A DNA stretch of 64,000 nt, from contig CAKSVD010000001.1 of assembly GCA_934503275.1 (NCBI GenBank), positions 124,001 to 188,000 on the forward strand, in the 5' to 3' direction. Made by a program: the position numbers and the translations under genes. The notes beneath the pieces were generated by a model. It ran no database searches, was not told where the DNA came from, and worked only from the letters and a program-made list of their open reading frames with translations. This document shows, piece by piece, positions 54,283 to 61,870 of this stretch. Every line of letters starts with the position of its first letter. Position 1 is the stretch's first letter. The DNA is from an uncultured Faecalibacterium sp. (GTDB lineage Bacteria; Bacillota; Clostridia; Oscillospirales; Ruminococcaceae).

Positions 54283-54950
54283 GCAAGGGCAAATTGATCG
54301 TACTGGAAGGGCTGGACGGCAGCGGCAAGGCCACACAGGCAAAGCTGCTGGCGGAGCATCTCGCCGCGCAGGGCGTGCTGGTGCAAAAGATCACCTTCCC
54401 GGACTATGCCAGCGATTCCAGCGCGCTGGTCAAGATGTATCTGTCCGGGCAGTTCGGCCAGCACCCGGACGATGTAAACGCCTACGCGGCCTCCAGCTTT
54501 TATGCGGTGGACCGCTACGCCAGCTATAAAACCAGCTGGGGCAGCTTTTACGAGCAGGGCGGCGTGATCATCGCCGACCGGTACACCACCTCCAACGCGG
54601 TGCACCAGTGCTCGAAGCTTCCGCAGGAGCAGTGGGAGGAATATCTGCACTGGCTGTTCGATTACGAGTTCCGGCTGTTGGGGCTGCCCGCACCGGACCG
54701 GGTCATCTACTTGCAGGTAGACCCGGCGGTCAGTCAGCGGCTGATGACCCAGCGCTACCACGGCGACGAGAGCAAAAAGGACGTGCACGAGAAGGATACC
54801 GCCTATCTGGCGCGCAGCCGCGCCGCTGCCGAGTTCTGCGCCCGGCATCTTGGCTGGGATACTGTGCACTGCACCAGCGGGGACTCCATGCGCAGCATTG
54901 AAGAGATTCAGCAAGAGGTGCAGCAGCTTGCTCGGAAAACACTGGACTGA
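54279..54950 (+). CDS. tmk: Thymidylate kinase
   Basis: Phosphorylates dTMP to dTDP, 223 residues. The P-loop is GLDGSGKATQ (11-20). DRY-type ADRYTTSNAVHQ and LID segment RYHGDESKKD follow. The sequence diverges from classic Tmk, but fold markers and the 4-nt overlap with thyX support the assignment; the two enzymes act in sequence. Confidence 0.88.
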   Translation: MSKGKLIVLEGLDGSGKATQAKLLAEHLAAQGVLVQKITFPDYASDSSALVKMYLSGQFGQHPDDVNAYAASSFYAVDRYASYKTSWGSFYEQGGVIIADRYTTSNAVHQCSKLPQEQWEEYLHWLFDYEFRLLGLPAPDRVIYLQVDPAVSQRLMTQRYHGDESKKDVHEKDTAYLARSRAAAEFCARHLGWDTVHCTSGDSMRSIEEIQQEVQQLARKTLD

Positions 54951-54985
54951 ACGATAAAATATGATAAGAGGGGGCATCCTAAACG

Positions 54986-55798
54986 ATGTATCGTCTGATG
55001 CAGCCGTCCGACGAGGCGGCAGTGCTGGCTTTGTGGCAGAGCCAGCATCATGATACCGAAGATTTTGCAAAAATGGTACTGGAAGGCTTTGCCGGTATGC
55101 AGAATATTTATGTGGCCGACGAAAACGACACCATCGTGGCGGCTGCGCTGGCTGTGCCGGTCACCCTGCAGGGGCGCACGGGCAATTACCTGTGCCTGTG
55201 CGGCGAGGGCAGCCTGCTGCTGGCGGGTCTGCTGGATACCCTGTGCGCCCAGCAAAAGCTGCGGGGCGCAGGCTTCACGGTTGCAGTCCCGGCAGATGCA
55301 GCACAGGCCGCTCTGCTGCAGGATAAAGGCTTTGCACAAGCATTCGCCCTGCGCTGTCTGCCCCGTGAGGTGAGCCGCAACCTGTGGAGCCAAGCGGAAT
55401 TTGACACGGTGACGGCCAAAAAGCTGTGCGAACTGCGGGAGCAGTTCTGGAAGGACACCGTGCAGCTGAGCCCGGAGCGCATGGCGGTGGTGCTGCAGGA
55501 ACTGTACGCCCGGGGCGCTACCATCGTGTCCAACGAGCATGGCTATGGCATCTACTTCCGCAAGGAGGATACCCTGTATTTTGTGGAAATGATGGCCGAC
55601 AGCGACCGTGCCGCCGAGATCCTGATGGAAGCCGCCCGCGAGAAGGAAGTCATCGTGGAGAAGGCGGTCATCACGGTAGGCGCTGCTCAGCCGCTGTTTC
55701 TGGGCGAGGGCACCCGGCAGGAATACGGCATGATCCGCTTTGACGCAGAGCCTTTTGACGTAAGTGAAAGTTATCTGCGTCTGATGCTGGAAAACTGA
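54986..55798 (+). CDS. GNAT-like acetyltransferase-related protein
   Basis: A 270-residue protein with an N-terminal GNAT-like fold (MYRLMQPSDEAAVLALWQ..., then VADENDTIVAAALAVPV). It lacks a clear Q/RxxGxG/A CoA loop in the expected place; the nearest is LLLAGLLDTLCAQQKLRGAG. The C-terminal 120 residues may be a second, SCP2-like or GNAT-like domain as in Eis-type proteins. Function unknown. AAGAGGGGG precedes the ATG. It is placed between tmk and mltG with short gaps, so it is probably co-transcribed. Confidence 0.65.
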   Translation: MYRLMQPSDEAAVLALWQSQHHDTEDFAKMVLEGFAGMQNIYVADENDTIVAAALAVPVTLQGRTGNYLCLCGEGSLLLAGLLDTLCAQQKLRGAGFTVAVPADAAQAALLQDKGFAQAFALRCLPREVSRNLWSQAEFDTVTAKKLCELREQFWKDTVQLSPERMAVVLQELYARGATIVSNEHGYGIYFRKEDTLYFVEMMADSDRAAEILMEAAREKEVIVEKAVITVGAAQPLFLGEGTRQEYGMIRFDAEPFDVSESYLRLMLEN

Positions 55799-55814
55799 AA
55801 AAAGGAAGGTGCGT

Positions 55815-56951
55815 ATGGCACACAACGATACACACGCAGCCCGCAAAAAGGGCGGTGCAGGCAAAATTCTGCTGGTAGTGCTTCTGCTGCTTCTTCTGGC
55901 AGCGGGCGCAGCGGTGCTGTTTGCCCGTAACGAGATCCACGGCAGCAGTAAGTCCGGCACTGCGGTCACCGTAAGCATCCAGCAGGGCAGTGGCGTGGCG
56001 GCTATTGCCAACAAGCTGAAGGAAGCGGGCGTCATCCGCTCTGCCTATCTGTTCCGCTGGTATGTGGGGGAAAAGGGCGCTGCCGCAAAGCTGCAGTACG
56101 GCGATTTTGAACTGACCACCGGCAGCTCCTACGATGCACTCATCAGCACGCTTTCCCAGTACGCCAAGGCAGAAACGGTGCGGGTAACTATCCCGGAGGG
56201 CACCACGGCCATTGCCATTGCCCAGAAGATGGAAGCCGCCGGTCTGTGCACCGCCGAGGAGTTTCTGAAGGAAGCCAACGAGGGTGATTTCAGCGCATAT
56301 ACCTTCTGGCAGTATGTCCCGGAGGATAAGGATGCCCCGAACCGCTTTATGAAGTGCGAGGGCTATCTTTTCCCGGAGACCTACGATTTTTTGAAGGGCG
56401 ATACGGTGCACAACTATGTGGCTACCTTCTACGCCCAGTTTGATGCACAATTTACCAAGGAAATGTACGCGGCGCTCAAAAAGCAGGACATGACCTTGCC
56501 GGAGCTGGTCACCCTTGCCTCCTTTGTGCAGGAGGAAGCGGGCAACAGTCAGGACTCCAATGTGGCGCAGGTGTTCCGCAACCGTCTGGCGGAGGGCTCG
56601 CCCTACCCCCGGCTGCAAAGCAACACCTCCAGCCATATCCAGAGCGACGCCGACAACAACTATCTCTGGAACTGGGTCGCGCCTTACTACGGCGGCTGGG
56701 ATAATATCCCGGAAAACATCCTTGCAGCCTACGACACCTATAGCTGCACCGGCCTGCCCGCAGGCCCCATCTCGAACCCCGGACTTGCTGCCATCAAGGC
56801 AGCGCTGGAGCCGCAGCCCGACGAGGAAGCCAAGGACGCTTACTTCTTTGTGACCGACCTCAAGGGCAATTACTACTACGCCCACACGCTGGCAGAGCAC
56901 AATGCCAACTGCAAAACTGCCGCAGCTGTGAACAAAAGTCTGAAAAACTGA
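55815..56951 (+). CDS. mltG: Endolytic murein transglycosylase
   Basis: Membrane-anchored lytic transglycosylase that cuts nascent glycan strands, 378 residues. One N-terminal transmembrane helix (about 18-37) is followed by a LysM-like region (TVRVTIPEGTTAIAIAQKME) and the YceG catalytic domain. The family's invariant glutamate lies at E240 or E241 in ASFVQEEAG. The NTYDTYSCTGLPAGPISNPG-type C-terminal motif is present. The ATG at 55815 follows AAGGAAGG. A terminator follows directly. Confidence 0.9.
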   Translation: MAHNDTHAARKKGGAGKILLVVLLLLLLAAGAAVLFARNEIHGSSKSGTAVTVSIQQGSGVAAIANKLKEAGVIRSAYLFRWYVGEKGAAAKLQYGDFELTTGSSYDALISTLSQYAKAETVRVTIPEGTTAIAIAQKMEAAGLCTAEEFLKEANEGDFSAYTFWQYVPEDKDAPNRFMKCEGYLFPETYDFLKGDTVHNYVATFYAQFDAQFTKEMYAALKKQDMTLPELVTLASFVQEEAGNSQDSNVAQVFRNRLAEGSPYPRLQSNTSSHIQSDADNNYLWNWVAPYYGGWDNIPENILAAYDTYSCTGLPAGPISNPGLAAIKAALEPQPDEEAKDAYFFVTDLKGNYYYAHTLAEHNANCKTAAAVNKSLKN

Positions 56952-56954
56952 GGG

Positions 56955-56990
56955 AAGGCCGCTGCACAAAAAACGGTGCAGCGGCCCCTT
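56955..56990 (+). terminator. Terminator after mltG
   Basis: GGCCGCTGCAC (56958-56968) pairs with GTGCAGCGGCC (56976-56986), followed by CCTTTCC. It is the same stem type as at 12910 and 17826. Confidence 0.8.
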
Positions 56991-57031
56991 TCCGGTCAGA
57001 AAACTGTGATACATAAGAGAGGAACCTACAA

Positions 57032-58255
57032 ATGCTACAGATCCCGGAACTGCTTGCCCCGGCGGGCGATGCGGAACGTCTGCGTTATGCCATCAACTAC
57101 GGTGCCGATGCCGTTTACTGCGGCCTGCCGGAGTTTGGTATGCGCTCTGCCCCGGCCAATTTTACCCCGGAGCAGCTGACGGAAAGCGTCATCTACGCCC
57201 ATGCCCGCGGCCGCAAGGTCTACCTGACCATGAACACCCTGCCTACCAACGAGGAGGCCGACCGCCTGCCGGAGGCCATCAAGGAAGCCGCCAAAGCCGG
57301 TGTGGATGCCTTTATCGTGGCAGACCTTGGCGTGCTGGACGCCTGCAAGACCTTTGCCCCAGACATTGATGTGCATCTTTCCACCCAGACCGGCATCACT
57401 AACTGGGCAGCTGCCCGCGCTGCCTACAAAATGGGTGCAAAGCGCGTGGTACTGGCGCGGGAGATGACCTTGCAGGATATTGCCATCCTGCGCGATAAGA
57501 CCCCGCCGGAACTTGAAATTGAGGCCTTTGTGCACGGTGCGATGTGCATGAGCGTGTCCGGCCGGTGCCTGCTGTCCAACTATATGGCCGGGCGTGACGC
57601 CAACCGCGGCCAGTGCGCCCAGCCCTGCCGCTGGAAGTACTACCTGAGCGAGGAGACCCGCCCCGGCCAACTGTACGAGATCGGTGAAAACGAGAACGGC
57701 AGCTACATCCTTAACGCCAACGATATGTGCACCGCACCCTTTATTGACCTGATCTGCAAGGCGGGCGTGGACAGCCTGAAGATCGAAGGCCGCGCCAAAA
57801 CCTTCTACTATGTTGCCAGCGTCACCGCCGCCTACCGCAAGGCGCTGGATGCCTATCTGGCCGACCCGGCAAACGATAACTTTGAACTGCCGCCGGAGGT
57901 GTACGCAGAGCTTACCCGCACCAGCCACCGGCACTACTCGCCGGGCTTCTATTTTGGCCGCGAGCAGGCCAAGCAGGCTACCGACAGCGCCACCTACATC
58001 CGCGAGTGGGAGTTCGTGGGTACGGTGGACAGCTGGGAAAACGGCATTGCCCACTGCCAGCAGCGCGGCAAATGGAGCCTTGGGGACACGCTGGAGGCGC
58101 TGTGCCCGGATGGACGCAGCATCCCGCTTACCCCGGAATGGATCGAAAACGAAGCAGGGGAGCGGGTGGAAAGCACTCCTCACGCCATGGAAAAATATAC
58201 CATACCCACCCCGGAGCTGCCGCCCATGAGCCTGCTGCGCCGGAAAACGGTGTAA
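57032..58255 (+). CDS. U32-family protein (tRNA/rRNA hydroxylation type)
   Basis: A 407-residue member of the peptidase U32 family. Family marks are PELLAPAGDAERLRYAINYGADAVYCG, HGAMCMSVSGRCLLSNYMAG, RGQCAQPCRW and SLKIEGRAKT. The conserved cysteines (two in the GRC...QCAQPC region) bind an Fe-S cluster in relatives. YegQ/TrhP and RlhA use prephenate to hydroxylate uridine or cytidine, and this protein is closest in layout to TrhP. Protease activity is not implied. GAGAGG precedes the ATG. It often follows mltG in clostridia. Confidence 0.9.
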   Translation: MLQIPELLAPAGDAERLRYAINYGADAVYCGLPEFGMRSAPANFTPEQLTESVIYAHARGRKVYLTMNTLPTNEEADRLPEAIKEAAKAGVDAFIVADLGVLDACKTFAPDIDVHLSTQTGITNWAAARAAYKMGAKRVVLAREMTLQDIAILRDKTPPELEIEAFVHGAMCMSVSGRCLLSNYMAGRDANRGQCAQPCRWKYYLSEETRPGQLYEIGENENGSYILNANDMCTAPFIDLICKAGVDSLKIEGRAKTFYYVASVTAAYRKALDAYLADPANDNFELPPEVYAELTRTSHRHYSPGFYFGREQAKQATDSATYIREWEFVGTVDSWENGIAHCQQRGKWSLGDTLEALCPDGRSIPLTPEWIENEAGERVESTPHAMEKYTIPTPELPPMSLLRRKTV

Positions 58256-58283
58256 CAGCGTGACAAAAAGGAAGGAAACCGCC

Positions 58284-59039
58284 GTGAAGTATAGTAATAC
58301 TTCTGGCCGCTACGTCCTTCTGGACGAACTGCGCGGGCTGGATCTGGTCAGTATGATGCTCTATCACGGCTGCTGGGATCTGGTCAATCTGTTCGGCATT
58401 CCGGCCGACTGGTATTATGGTCTGCCCGGGCATCTGTGGCAGCAGAGCATCTGCTGGGTGTTTATTCTGTTGTCCGGCTTCTGCGCGCAGCTGGGTCACC
58501 GAACCCTGCGCCGAGGCGCACAGGTGTTCGGGGCAGGGGCACTTGTCACGGCGGTCACGCTGCTTTTTATGCCGGAGGACAGGGTCGTTTTTGGTGTGCT
58601 GACCCTGCTGGGCAGCGCTATGCTGCTGACCGGCCTTTTGGAAAAGCCGCTGCGGCAGATTCCCCCGGCGGCTGGGCTTGCCGTCTCGGCAGTGCTGTTC
58701 GCCCTGACCCGCAATGTTTCGGCAGGCTATCTGGGTTTTGGAAGTCTGCGTCTCTGGCTGCCGCAGACCCTGTATGCAAACTACGCTACAGCGTACTTTG
58801 GCTTTTATCCGTGGTGGTTCTATTCTACGGATTATTTTGCCCTTCTGCCGTGGCTGTTTCTGTTCTGGGTGGGATACTTTCTCTATGGCGTTGTAGGGCA
58901 GCAGCGCATGGAATTTTTGCGCCGCTCGGTCTGCCCGCCGCTAGGCTGGCTAGGGCGGCACTCGCTGGTGCTATATCTGCTGCATCAGCCGGTCATCTAC
59001 GGGGTGCTGTTGGTGGTTTTCCGCGTATTAGGCGGCTGA
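58284..59039 (+). CDS. DUF1624 (heparan-alpha-glucosaminide N-acetyltransferase-like) membrane protein
   Basis: A 251-residue polytopic membrane protein with about seven segments. The N-terminal RYVLLDELRGLDLVSMMLYHGCWDL matches the DUF1624/HGSNAT-catalytic-like family, which shares the acyltransferase-3 style DxxRG motif and a conserved His. The C-terminal WLGRHSLVLYLLHQPVIY is also typical. It presumably moves an acyl group across the membrane, with acceptor unknown. The GTG at 58284 has GGAAGG 8 nt upstream; a GTG at 58260 lacks one. Confidence 0.75.
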   Translation: MKYSNTSGRYVLLDELRGLDLVSMMLYHGCWDLVNLFGIPADWYYGLPGHLWQQSICWVFILLSGFCAQLGHRTLRRGAQVFGAGALVTAVTLLFMPEDRVVFGVLTLLGSAMLLTGLLEKPLRQIPPAAGLAVSAVLFALTRNVSAGYLGFGSLRLWLPQTLYANYATAYFGFYPWWFYSTDYFALLPWLFLFWVGYFLYGVVGQQRMEFLRRSVCPPLGWLGRHSLVLYLLHQPVIYGVLLVVFRVLGG

Positions 59040-59106
59040 AACACACGCTTCATGCACTTTTGAGCAAGGCGGCATTGTTGCACCGTGCAAACATTGCGCT
59101 AATGCC

Positions 59107-59136
59107 TTGACAAGCAGGGCAGGGCTGTGGTATCCT
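59107..59136 (+). promoter_or_regulatory. Promoter of flavodoxin
   Basis: TTGACA (59107-59112), an 18-nt spacer and TATCCT (59131-59136). The start site would fall at the edge of box 1 (59144). Confidence 0.7.
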
Positions 59137-59143
59137 GTTGACG

Positions 59144-59159
59144 GTTAGAAAATACTAAC
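59144..59159. promoter_or_regulatory. GTTAG-N6-CTAAC box 1
   Basis: GTTAG-AAAATA-CTAAC overlaps the predicted start site of flavodoxin. The same arrangement recurs at 59207 and 59758. Confidence 0.6.
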
Positions 59160-59162
59160 TAC

Positions 59163-59194
59163 AAAAATGCGTCATGAAACACGGACGCATTTTT
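59163..59194 (+). terminator. Attenuator-like hairpin in the flavodoxin leader
   Basis: An 11-bp perfect stem AAAAATGCGTC (59163-59173) with GACGCATTTTT (59184-59194) between promoter and start codon. It has terminator form, so leader transcription may be regulated. Confidence 0.6.
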
Positions 59195-59206
59195 ACAGAA
59201 CATGAA

Positions 59207-59222
59207 GTTATTCTAAACTAAC
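59207..59222. promoter_or_regulatory. GTTAT-N6-CTAAC box 2
   Basis: GTTAT-TCTAAA-CTAAC, one base different from box 1 with equal spacing, 26 nt before the flavodoxin ATG. Confidence 0.45.
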
Positions 59223-59247
59223 TGCACAGAGAAAGAGGTAGAGTTTT

Positions 59248-59670
59248 ATGAGCAAAGTAGCAATCGTATTCTGGAGCGCCACCGGCAACACCGAGACCAT
59301 GGCAAACTGCATCGCCGAGGGTGCAGGTGCCAACGGCACCATCGTGCCCTGCACCGAGATGACCCCCGCAAAGCTGGCAGAGTTTGATGTGGTGGCCTTT
59401 GGCTGCCCGGCTATGGGTGCAGAGCAGCTGGAAGAGAGCGAGTTCGAGCCTATGTTTGCTGCGCTGGAAGGCTCTCTGAACGGCAAAAAGATCGCACTGT
59501 TCGGCTCCTACGGCTGGGGTGACGGTCAGTGGATGCGCGACTGGGCACAGCGCGCACAGGATGACGGCGCACAGCTGTTCAGCGAGGAGGGCCTCATCTG
59601 CAACGAAACGCCCGATGATGATGTGCAGGCTGCCTGCCGTAAGCTGGGTGCAGATCTGGCTGCTTGGTAA
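59248..59670 (+). CDS. Flavodoxin
   Basis: Short-chain FMN electron carrier, 140 residues. The phosphate-binding loop is SATGNTE (10-16) and the isoalloxazine-contact segments are FGCPAMGAEQLEE and GSYGWGDGQWM. Flavodoxins substitute for ferredoxin when iron is scarce. AAAGAGGTAG precedes the ATG. The leader carries two dyad boxes and a terminator-type hairpin, so expression looks tightly controlled. Confidence 0.93.
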   Translation: MSKVAIVFWSATGNTETMANCIAEGAGANGTIVPCTEMTPAKLAEFDVVAFGCPAMGAEQLEESEFEPMFAALEGSLNGKKIALFGSYGWGDGQWMRDWAQRAQDDGAQLFSEEGLICNETPDDDVQAACRKLGADLAAW

Positions 59671-59690
59671 GCTTTGCAAAAAACACTCTC

Positions 59691-59719
59691 TTGACAAAAA
59701 TGGTTTGCTGCGCTAAACT
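59691..59719 (+). promoter_or_regulatory. Promoter after flavodoxin
   Basis: TTGACA (59691-59696), a 17-nt spacer and TAAACT (59714-59719), 20 nt after the flavodoxin stop. It drives the putative small RNA and possibly the genes beyond. Confidence 0.75.
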
Positions 59720-59757
59720 ATGAACTGCCGTGCTTCGGCATTTTTATAGAGATAAAA

Positions 59758-59773
59758 GTTAGAAACTGCTAAC
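59758..59773. promoter_or_regulatory. GTTAG-N6-CTAAC box 3
   Basis: GTTAG-AAACTG-CTAAC with flanking AAA and TTTTTT, so it may act as a DNA operator or as a short terminator hairpin. Confidence 0.55.
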
Positions 59774-59826
59774 TTTTTTGAAGGCGCAACACGCATTGTG
59801 CAAAGTATCGTAAAAATGCAGATTTT

Positions 59827-59874
59827 ACGGCAGGGGAAAGCGGACAAACTGTCCGGCAACTCCTGCCGTTTTTG
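59827..59874 (+). terminator. Terminator after the small RNA candidate
   Basis: ACGGCAGG (59827-59834) pairs with CCTGCCGT (59862-59869), with an inner GGACA-AAC-TGTCC hairpin, followed by TTTT. Confidence 0.75.
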
Positions 59875-59895
59875 ATAATCGTAAAGGCGGTGTGT

Positions 59896-59994
59896 ATGAA
59901 AATGGCTGTGGCACTTGGCGTTACAGTAGGCTTTGCGTTTTTGCGCGGTGCAGTACGCCGTGCTGCGCGCCGGTCAGGCCGTAAAAGGGAATAA
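59896..59994 (+). CDS. Small hydrophobic/basic ORF, 32 residues
   Basis: An ATG preceded by AAAGGCGG starts a 32-residue ORF. The first half is hydrophobic (MKMAVALGVTVGFAFLRGAV) and the second strongly basic with seven Arg/Lys. The shape is that of a single-pass small membrane protein with positive-inside tail. It lies 24 nt before the YgbA-like gene. No family recognised. Confidence 0.4.
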   Translation: MKMAVALGVTVGFAFLRGAVRRAARRSGRKRE

Positions 59995-60018
59995 GAACGA
60001 TCAGGAGGAACGGACCCG

Positions 60019-60378
60019 ATGCAGCAGACCCCCAAAAACTTGGATAAAAAGCGCGCAGATGAAAAACTGCTTGTCAGCGAGATGATCGCACTCTATTGCC
60101 GCAAACAGCATGGCACTTCCAAAGGCGTTTTGTGCCCGGAGTGTCGGCAGCTGCACGATTATGCGCTTGCACGCATCGAAAGGTGCCCGTTTATGGAAAC
60201 AAAGACCTTCTGCTCCGCCTGCAAGGTCCATTGCTATAAACCGGAAATGCGGGAGAAGATTCGCGCTGTCATGCGCTGGGCAGGCCCGCGTATGCTGCCG
60301 GTGCATCCGGTATTGTCTATCAGGCACGTGGCGGTCACGCTCAAGTCCAAGCGGGAGGCCAAAAAGGCAAACGGATAA
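60019..60378 (+). CDS. YgbA-like (nitrous oxide-stimulated promoter family) protein
   Basis: A 119-residue cysteine-rich protein matching the YgbA family: KRADEKLLVSEMIALYCRKQH start, LCPECRQLHDYALARIERCPF, FCSACKVHCYKPEMREKIR and a RWAGPRM motif. The CxxC pairs probably bind iron or zinc. In enterobacteria ygbA responds to nitric oxide through NsrR; the biochemical role is unclear. AGGAGG precedes the ATG. Its place after flavodoxin and dyad boxes hints at an iron or nitrosative stress group. Confidence 0.8.
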   Translation: MQQTPKNLDKKRADEKLLVSEMIALYCRKQHGTSKGVLCPECRQLHDYALARIERCPFMETKTFCSACKVHCYKPEMREKIRAVMRWAGPRMLPVHPVLSIRHVAVTLKSKREAKKANG

Positions 60379-60435
60379 AACCCATGTATAAACCCTTGCT
60401 CCACGGGGCAACCTATGGACAAAGAGGTGATAAGC

Positions 60436-60594
60436 ATGGAAAATATCGGCGTGACCTGTGATGTCTGCGCGTGCTGCCACAATGTGGACGGCTGCAAATG
60501 TGATCTGCCGCAGATCAAGGTGACGGAGCAGTGCAGCTGCACCACCCAGCAGGTGGAGACCCCGCACTACTGCCAGAGCTACGAGGAAAAGTAA
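60436..60594 (+). CDS. DUF1540 domain-containing protein
   Basis: A 52-residue cysteine-rich protein (eight Cys) with the DUF1540 pattern: VTCDVCACCHNVDGCKC, then IKVTEQCSC and a C-terminal YCQSY. It probably binds a metal; function unknown. AAAGAGGTGATAAGC precedes the ATG at 60436. It is 57 nt after the YgbA-like gene and is followed by a large terminator hairpin. Confidence 0.8.
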   Translation: MENIGVTCDVCACCHNVDGCKCDLPQIKVTEQCSCTTQQVETPHYCQSYEEK

Positions 60595-60611
60595 GTTTCC
60601 CACCAACACAA

Positions 60612-60655
60612 AGCAGCCCCTGCCGGAGAAACCTTTCCGGCAGGGGCTGCTGCGT
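60612..60655 (+). terminator. Bidirectional terminator between DUF1540 and the HAD gene
   Basis: A perfect stem AGCAGCCCCTGCCGGA (60612-60627) with TCCGGCAGGGGCTGCT (60636-60651), followed by a moderate GCGTTTGTT tract. Confidence 0.75.
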
Positions 60656-60670
60656 TTGTTATATAAACAT

Positions 60671-61285
60671 TCAGCGCAGCGTCACGTTACAGGTAGCAAG
60701 ACTACGGATCAACGTACCTACGCTGTCCTTCATTTGGATACCGGCAAAGCCCAGCGCAAAGGCGGCCTGCACGTTTTCCAGTCTGTCATCGATAAATACG
60801 CACTCGCTGGCCTTCAGCTGATACTTCTTCAGCAGAGCCTTGTAGATCTGCGGGTCGGGCTTGTTCACCTGTACCTCGCAGGAGGCCACGCCGCCGTCAA
60901 ACTGAGCCAGTACGCCGCGTTCGGTCAGCAATTCCAGCACATCCTGCGGAATGTTGCTCAGGTAATACACGCAATAGCCGTGGTTCTTCAGTCGCCGCAC
61001 CAGTTCCAGCATCCGCAGACGCGGGCGCAGAATGTGCATCCAGTCGTCCAGCACGCCCTGCACCTCAAAGGCGCAGCCCTCGGCGCGGGCACGCTCCAGC
61101 ATCCGCTGGTTGCCGTCATAGCGGGAAAGCTTGCCCGCATCCAGCAGCTGCCACTCCTCGCTGCCAAAGGTCAAATCGTAGACCTTCTCCTCCATTTCGG
61201 CGTTGCACAGCCGGTCTACAAGGTAAGCCTTGGGGTCAAAATCCACCAGCACACCGCCGATATCAAAAATAATGCTTTTATACAT
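60671..61285 (-). CDS. HAD-superfamily phosphatase
   Basis: A 204-residue haloacid-dehalogenase-type hydrolase. Motif I FDIGGVLVDFD supplies the nucleophile Asp; here the second Asp position of DxD is Gly-Gly (DIGG), as in YihX-type sugar phosphatases. Motif II is YLSNIP, motif III lysine in VNKPDPQIY, motif IV FIDDRLEN. A helical cap lies at 16-80. Probable substrate is a small phosphorylated sugar. The ATG at 61285 has AGCGAGG upstream; a frame extending to 61363 is rejected. An extended -10 (TGGTATACT) lies at 61333-61341 on this strand. Confidence 0.87.
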   Translation of the reverse strand: MYKSIIFDIGGVLVDFDPKAYLVDRLCNAEMEEKVYDLTFGSEEWQLLDAGKLSRYDGNQRMLERARAEGCAFEVQGVLDDWMHILRPRLRMLELVRRLKNHGYCVYYLSNIPQDVLELLTERGVLAQFDGGVASCEVQVNKPDPQIYKALLKKYQLKASECVFIDDRLENVQAAFALGFAGIQMKDSVGTLIRSLATCNVTLR

Positions 61286-61421
61286 AACTGCTGCCTCGCT
61301 TGTATTGGATATTTTTCTTAGATATTTTCCATAGTATACCACAACCGGGCAGGCGCTTTCCACCCCTTTGGCATAGAAAATGCCGCCCCGGCGTATGCTG
61401 TGGCAGAAAGGGGAGAGCGCC

Positions 61422-61715
61422 GTGACGATCCGGGAACTATGCGAGAAAGAGGTCGTTCAGCTGGAGCAGGGGGTGTGCCTTGGCCGCGCAGACGATTTGG
61501 AACTTGACCCCGCAACGGCGCAGCTGCAAAGCCTGATTTTGCTGGGCAGGCCGCGGCTTTTTGGTCTGCTGGGCCGGGACGAGAGCCTGATGATCCCTTG
61601 GCGGGAGATCGAGACCATTGGCACGGACGCCATTCTGGTGCATACCGCCGTGCCAAAAGCACCGGCAGCACCGCACGGCTTCTGGCAGCAGCTGCGCGCA
61701 AAGCTGGGTCTGTGA
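61422..61715 (+). CDS. YlmC/YmxH-family PRC-barrel protein
   Basis: A 97-residue protein with a PRC-barrel fold: TIRELCEKEVVQLEQGVCLGRADDLELD then IPWREIETIGTDAILV. YlmC/YmxH proteins are annotated as sporulation-related in bacilli and clostridia, but many non-sporulating firmicutes keep them. The GTG at 61422 follows GGGGAG at 6 nt; a longer ATG frame from 61380 has no ribosome site. Confidence 0.8.
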   Translation: MTIRELCEKEVVQLEQGVCLGRADDLELDPATAQLQSLILLGRPRLFGLLGRDESLMIPWREIETIGTDAILVHTAVPKAPAAPHGFWQQLRAKLGL

Positions 61716-61768
61716 AAAATAGGGGAATATTTTGAAAAATAAAACCGTAATTTTTGTAAAATCATGAA

Positions 61769-61796
61769 TGGACATTTTCAGCAAAGTGACTATAAT
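61769..61796 (+). promoter_or_regulatory. Promoter of the LTA-synthase-type gene
   Basis: TGGACA (61769-61774), a 16-nt spacer and the consensus TATAAT (61791-61796), about 70 nt before the ATG at 61871. Confidence 0.7.
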
Positions 61797-61870
61797 AGGC
61801 ACGAAAGGCTTGTGCAAACAGCACAGCCGTTTTGGAAATAGAGTTCGGGACGTGGAAAGGGACATCGACT

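Larger units (their letters stand above)
59726..59875 (+). ncRNA. Candidate small RNA with a GTTAG-N6-CTAAC box
   Basis: A strong promoter at 59691-59719 is followed by no long ORF and by a terminator at 59827-59874, giving a transcript of about 150 nt. It contains a small TGCCG/CGGCA hairpin with TTTTT (59727-59744) and box 3 (59758-59773), which with its AAAA and TTTT flanks could also act as a hairpin. It could alternatively be just the leader of the small ORF at 59896. Confidence 0.4.
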
